Below the pieces are notes generated by a model. That model saw only the letters and a program-made list of their open reading frames with translations, was not told the DNA's origin and did not search any database. Below, piece after piece: positions 60,763-64,000 of a stretch of DNA of 64,000 nt. Position numbers and translations under genes: made by a program. Location of the stretch: assembly GCA_034432375.1 (NCBI GenBank), contig DAOUCA010000179.1, forward strand, positions 1 to 64,000, read 5' to 3'. This DNA is from JAHBVH01 sp034432375. GTDB lineage: Bacteria > Chloroflexota > Anaerolineae > Caldilineales > Caldilineaceae. Within the stretch, counting starts at the first letter, position 1. Each line of letters opens with the position of its first letter.

Positions 60763-63063
60763 ATGATGTATTTACATCCACCCTATTACATGATTGAAGG
60801 TGTTGTCGTAGCTCCCGACTATGATGATCCCTACCAATTTTACTACTTTCCCAATCGCCCCCATCTGGCCGTGGACAATGGGCACCCCGCGGTGCGGTTG
60901 CTGGTCTATAAAGCCGATTTGGACGAGCTTACCCCTGAAGAAGAGTCGGTGGCCGGCTTCTTCTACTTTGATACAACTTTGGAATGGCCCGAAGAGACGC
61001 TAAAGAAAGTAGCAACCAAAATCCAGCAAGATCGCGATCTCGACCGACTGCCCCGTCTCACCCCTTTGCTGTACAAAGATGGGAGTGTCCGGTTGATCTT
61101 TTTGGATAAGACAACGCCGCTGCCGGGCGAAGAGGAAGAAAATGGCAACAACGGCAATCATGAGGAACCGCCGCCCACCGAGCAATGGGTCATCAAGCTT
61201 GAATCGAGTGGCGTGCCCTCGCTTTATGGCGAAAACCGCGCCATCTTCAGCGCTGTGCTAACGAAACAGGCAACAGAACTACTGTACAACGCCTTCGATG
61301 GCTTTATTCCTGCCGGTGTCGTCTATGATCTCACCTTTGTGGCGATGCAGCGCGCGTTCAACGTGCATGTTAGCGCCGATTGGGAGCAGGTTTACCATTT
61401 CCTTGCCGAAAAAACCAGTGTCGATCTCTTCTTCTTTCAATCCCAGGTCGAAGAGATTACAACGGAATTGCTCGATAAACAGATCATCAAGATTGAGGCC
61501 TCGCTCGAAGGTGTGGGCGAAGAAGGCATGGAGAACGAATTCAATGCGGTGCGCAAAGAGTTGCAACAATTTGTACTCGACAAATTCTTCAAGCCAGTTC
61601 CGTTCCCAGACAAGCAAGATGTCAATCCAATCGAAGATCGGGTGATTGATGTATTGGGCGATTTGCGTACGTTGGGCTATCCCTCTGTTGGCTACAGTCG
61701 GCGTCAGGTGGATATTTCAGAGATCCGGTCGTTGGATATCGACTACACGGTGAACCGCGCCGTCGAACGCAAGATTGCACCGCAGGCACACATCAGCCTC
61801 TTCTTTGAGGACTTTCAGTTGACACGCGAACAAGTTGTTACGGTGGTCAATGGTGCCGATGATTTCTGGAAGACGGTGGACTTCAATGTCAGCGCCAATG
61901 CCGACTTTGATGGCGATGGGTTGTTTGGCATTGGCGTCGATGTCGCCTATGGCACGGATAGCCATCCTGCTCCGTTACAGAAACCAGTCGTCACCTGGGC
62001 AACCTTGCTCAACAAAACTACACCTTCCTTCCAGAAGAGCGCTTGGTTTGATCCCAAAGCGGGGCGCGACTATGCCTACCGGTACAAAACATTCTTTACG
62101 CCCACGGCACTGCCGGGGCCGGAAATGGAGATAACGAGCGATTGGCAATATGACAATGGCAATGTTCTGGTCATCAGTCCAGCCAAGCTCTACCAAAAAC
62201 GCCGGGTGGAATTTCAGCTTGCCAAAGGCTTTCCGTCGGATCTCTATCCACAAGTGCAGATCGAGATGGAATACAACGACCACGCGATCGGCTGGCAGTA
62301 CCATGACAGCGAGGTCATTGACCCATCCAGCCCGCGCGCGATCTTCAACTTCCGGGCACGACGGTCCGCAACAGCGGCTGTCTCTTACCGCTTTCTCTTT
62401 TCTCATGCAAGTGGTCCTGTGCAGAGTGAGTGGCAGACAACCGACAGTGATCTGGTTCTGGTCATGGATCCACGGCCCAATCTCTTCCGGGTCAATGTCC
62501 TAATCGCAGGGGATCGCTCCAAGATCCAAGAGCTTTTGCTCAATCTCTTCTTTGAAGATGCTGTCGATGGCCATGTCGAAACAAAATTTATTCGTATCAA
62601 CCAAAGCAACATCAACGATCTCCATGAATGGATCTTTGCACCCACCGACGCCAAGCAGCATCGCTATTCCTACAGTCAGGTCCTCATCGATACCGATGGC
62701 AATATGGTTGAAACTGGATTGGTGCAGGAAGAAAAGCCAACGTTGGCAGTCGGCACGCTCTATGCCAAGCGTTGGGAAGTTCGTCCTGAATTGGTCGGTC
62801 CGCCGCTCGCCGAGAATGGTATCGAAAAGGTCAAAGTCAATTTGCACTATCGTGACGATGTGAACAATGTCGCAAATGATAAACAGATCATCTTTGGCAA
62901 ACCGGGCAAGGGCGAATCCTGGCTGTTAGAATTGAAAGATCCCGCCAAGCGCTTCTACACCTACGATCTTGTATATGTTCTCGACAATGGCTTTGAGCGT
63001 AAAGTCGGTCCCTTTAGCAGTTCAGACACATTTTTGATTCTTTCGTCGCAGCCACAGTTTTAG
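60763..63063 (+). CDS. paralogue C of the YYLP cluster family (divergent)
   Basis: The 766-residue protein begins MMYLHPPYYMIEGVVVAPDY. Module 1 has YQFYYFPNRPHLAVDNGHPA, LLVYKADLDELTPEEE and GFFYFDTTLEW. Module 2 has SSGVPSLYGENRAIFSAVLT and FVAMQRAFNVHVSADWEQVY. An acidic linker EEEENGNNGNHEEPPP lies between them. A helical segment ends VLDKFFKPVPFPDK. The beta-repeat region ends KRFYTYDLVYVLDNGFER. It lacks one of the repeats of A and B. AAGGAG is nine bases before the ATG. No catalytic motif or signal peptide was seen. Confidence 0.75.
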   Translation: MMYLHPPYYMIEGVVVAPDYDDPYQFYYFPNRPHLAVDNGHPAVRLLVYKADLDELTPEEESVAGFFYFDTTLEWPEETLKKVATKIQQDRDLDRLPRLTPLLYKDGSVRLIFLDKTTPLPGEEEENGNNGNHEEPPPTEQWVIKLESSGVPSLYGENRAIFSAVLTKQATELLYNAFDGFIPAGVVYDLTFVAMQRAFNVHVSADWEQVYHFLAEKTSVDLFFFQSQVEEITTELLDKQIIKIEASLEGVGEEGMENEFNAVRKELQQFVLDKFFKPVPFPDKQDVNPIEDRVIDVLGDLRTLGYPSVGYSRRQVDISEIRSLDIDYTVNRAVERKIAPQAHISLFFEDFQLTREQVVTVVNGADDFWKTVDFNVSANADFDGDGLFGIGVDVAYGTDSHPAPLQKPVVTWATLLNKTTPSFQKSAWFDPKAGRDYAYRYKTFFTPTALPGPEMEITSDWQYDNGNVLVISPAKLYQKRRVEFQLAKGFPSDLYPQVQIEMEYNDHAIGWQYHDSEVIDPSSPRAIFNFRARRSATAAVSYRFLFSHASGPVQSEWQTTDSDLVLVMDPRPNLFRVNVLIAGDRSKIQELLLNLFFEDAVDGHVETKFIRINQSNINDLHEWIFAPTDAKQHRYSYSQVLIDTDGNMVETGLVQEEKPTLAVGTLYAKRWEVRPELVGPPLAENGIEKVKVNLHYRDDVNNVANDKQIIFGKPGKGESWLLELKDPAKRFYTYDLVYVLDNGFERKVGPFSSSDTFLILSSQPQF

Positions 63064-63072
63064 GTCAGCAAC

Positions 63073-63146
63073 TATACTCTGCTCTGAATGGGAAGCGGAG
63101 TTTTGCCCGTGTAGAAAACTCCGCTTCCCATTACAACCGCAGTATA
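63073..63146. repeat. 74-bp palindromic repeat (best copy)
   Basis: TATACTCTGCTCTGAATGGG, then a 16-bp stem built on AAGCGGAGTTTT and its complement AAAACTCCGCTTCCCATT, closing ACAACCGCAGTATA. It begins nine bases after the paralogue C stop and ends shortly before the next frame. Confidence 0.88.
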
Positions 63147-63174
63147 GTTTTACGAAAAAGGGCATGATGCACTC

Positions 63175-64000
63175 ATGGAAGGTGACAAACGCATCCGTCT
63201 CTACCAAAATAACGCAGCGCAAGCCGGCCACAGGGAGGAAAATCTGCTCTACTATGCCGCATTGCTGGCCGGTGCTGGAAGATGCGCCGACGCCATCACC
63301 CGCGAACAGAGGGCTCTGCTCACGCACGAAGCCCACGCCGATCGCACCTGTATCGACGGTGGCAGTTCACTCATGTTTTCGGTATTGGCATTGGGCAAAC
63401 GGCATTTACGCCTTATCACCCGCCAACCTCAGCAAGAGGAGAGGGTGATACCGTGGCTACGTACCAACTATTTGCCAAATGGTAAGCACGAGCTGTGGCA
63501 GAGTAAAACCTTTATTGGCGAACCGCCATCCGCTTGGCGCCATGCCTGGTCCGCTGCTGAAATGGTTGGCGCGGGTGATTGCTTGCGCCGCATACATGGC
63601 AAACTGGGGCCACACAGCCGTCTTTACACAGTGAATCAAGCACTGTCGCCAAGCGACAGCCCTGTCACTGTCGGCTGGCAACTGGACCGCAATGTCCCTG
63701 TCAGCGAAGCACTCGCCACCATTGGCTATGCTAGCGTTTGGCAAACGGCGGTTACTGTGTGGCAAGCACTCCTCGCTGTTTCACCACATCCGCGCCGGGG
63801 ACCCTGGAGTATCAACCTGGCGTTGGGTGGAGAACCCCGCCTGCGCCTAGGTAGTACCTGTTGGGCGCGACAAATTGAGGATGAGTCAAAACGGCGGCGT
63901 TTGGCTGAGCTGATCGAATCATACCATGGGGACCGCTGTTTTGCTGAAGGTATCTACAAATTGATTCAGTCGACCGCTGTTGCAGACCGTCCACACACGA
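63175..64000 (+). CDS. unrecognised protein, 3' end beyond the window
   Basis: An open frame of 275 codons begins at ATG 63175 (MEGDKRIRLYQNNAAQAGHR) and continues to the right edge without a stop. AAAAAGGG lies upstream. The product is helix-rich, with RTNYLPNGKHELWQSKTFIG, GWQLDRNVPVSEALATIGYA, GPWSINLALGGEPRLRLGST and CWARQIEDESKRRRLAELIE. I do not recognise the family. The long open frame, its spacing after paralogue C and its strand support a real gene that may complete the cluster. A second frame overlapping its first 280 bases is a shadow. Confidence 0.7.
   Translation, partial: MEGDKRIRLYQNNAAQAGHREENLLYYAALLAGAGRCADAITREQRALLTHEAHADRTCIDGGSSLMFSVLALGKRHLRLITRQPQQEERVIPWLRTNYLPNGKHELWQSKTFIGEPPSAWRHAWSAAEMVGAGDCLRRIHGKLGPHSRLYTVNQALSPSDSPVTVGWQLDRNVPVSEALATIGYASVWQTAVTVWQALLAVSPHPRRGPWSINLALGGEPRLRLGSTCWARQIEDESKRRRLAELIESYHGDRCFAEGIYKLIQSTAVADRPHT

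Overview
The window looks like chromosomal DNA of a free-living bacterium, most likely a member of the Chloroflexota (Anaerolineae/Caldilinea-like or Herpetosiphon-like). This is inferred from gene content: DUF1996, DUF2277, WYL regulators, a cohesin/dockerin protein outside any cellulosome, FG-GAP and CHAT proteins, a secreted protein ending in FLPVVVR, and moderate GC. No rRNA, tRNA, CRISPR array or prophage was seen.

Region 1 (1-20 kb) is a mosaic of single-purpose genes on both strands: an orphan multi-PAS histidine kinase, a serine hydrolase with a DUF1330 gene, an isoprenylcysteine methyltransferase-like membrane enzyme, DinB, MmcQ/YjbR, two small VOC proteins, a holin-like/YihY fusion, a WYL regulator, an epoxide hydrolase, a beta-glucuronidase and a CehA-type PHP hydrolase. 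Between them lie decayed genes: an SDR, an epimerase, an AraC regulator, and a coiled-coil gene cut by a 134-bp repeat. Two minus-strand promoters with near-consensus boxes carry palindromic operators.

Region 2 (21.2-31.8 kb) is an almost unbroken minus-strand run of small catalytic or ligand-binding proteins: five RibD-C/DHFR-like paralogues (one fused to an NTF2-like domain), two alpha/beta hydrolases, two AHSA1/SRPBCC proteins, a double PhnB-type VOC protein, a GyrI-like protein, a DinB protein and DoxX. An ArsR-SRPBCC pair heads the run.

Region 3 (32.7-48.3 kb) holds a secreted FG-GAP/metalloprotease protein, a cohesin-plus-dockerin protein, a TPR-CHAT (caspase-like) protein, an ECF-like sigma factor with an anti-sigma-like partner, and a secreted vWA/metalloprotease/Ig-like protein. 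Region 4 (48.7-64 kb) is a co-directional cluster of large proteins without recognised function. Three are colinear paralogues, and a fourth shares their N-terminal motif. A further reading frame runs off the right edge. Regions 3 and 4 together are the best candidate for an undescribed system.

The non-coding space is crowded with palindromic repeats. These include a 74-bp family and a related 134-bp element, a 61-bp family, three composite elements of about 175-180 bp with terminal inverted repeats and nested stems, and several perfect stems of 18-29 bp. Some have entered genes: one splits a coding region, one is read through in a leader, and one supplies the end of the sigma factor gene.
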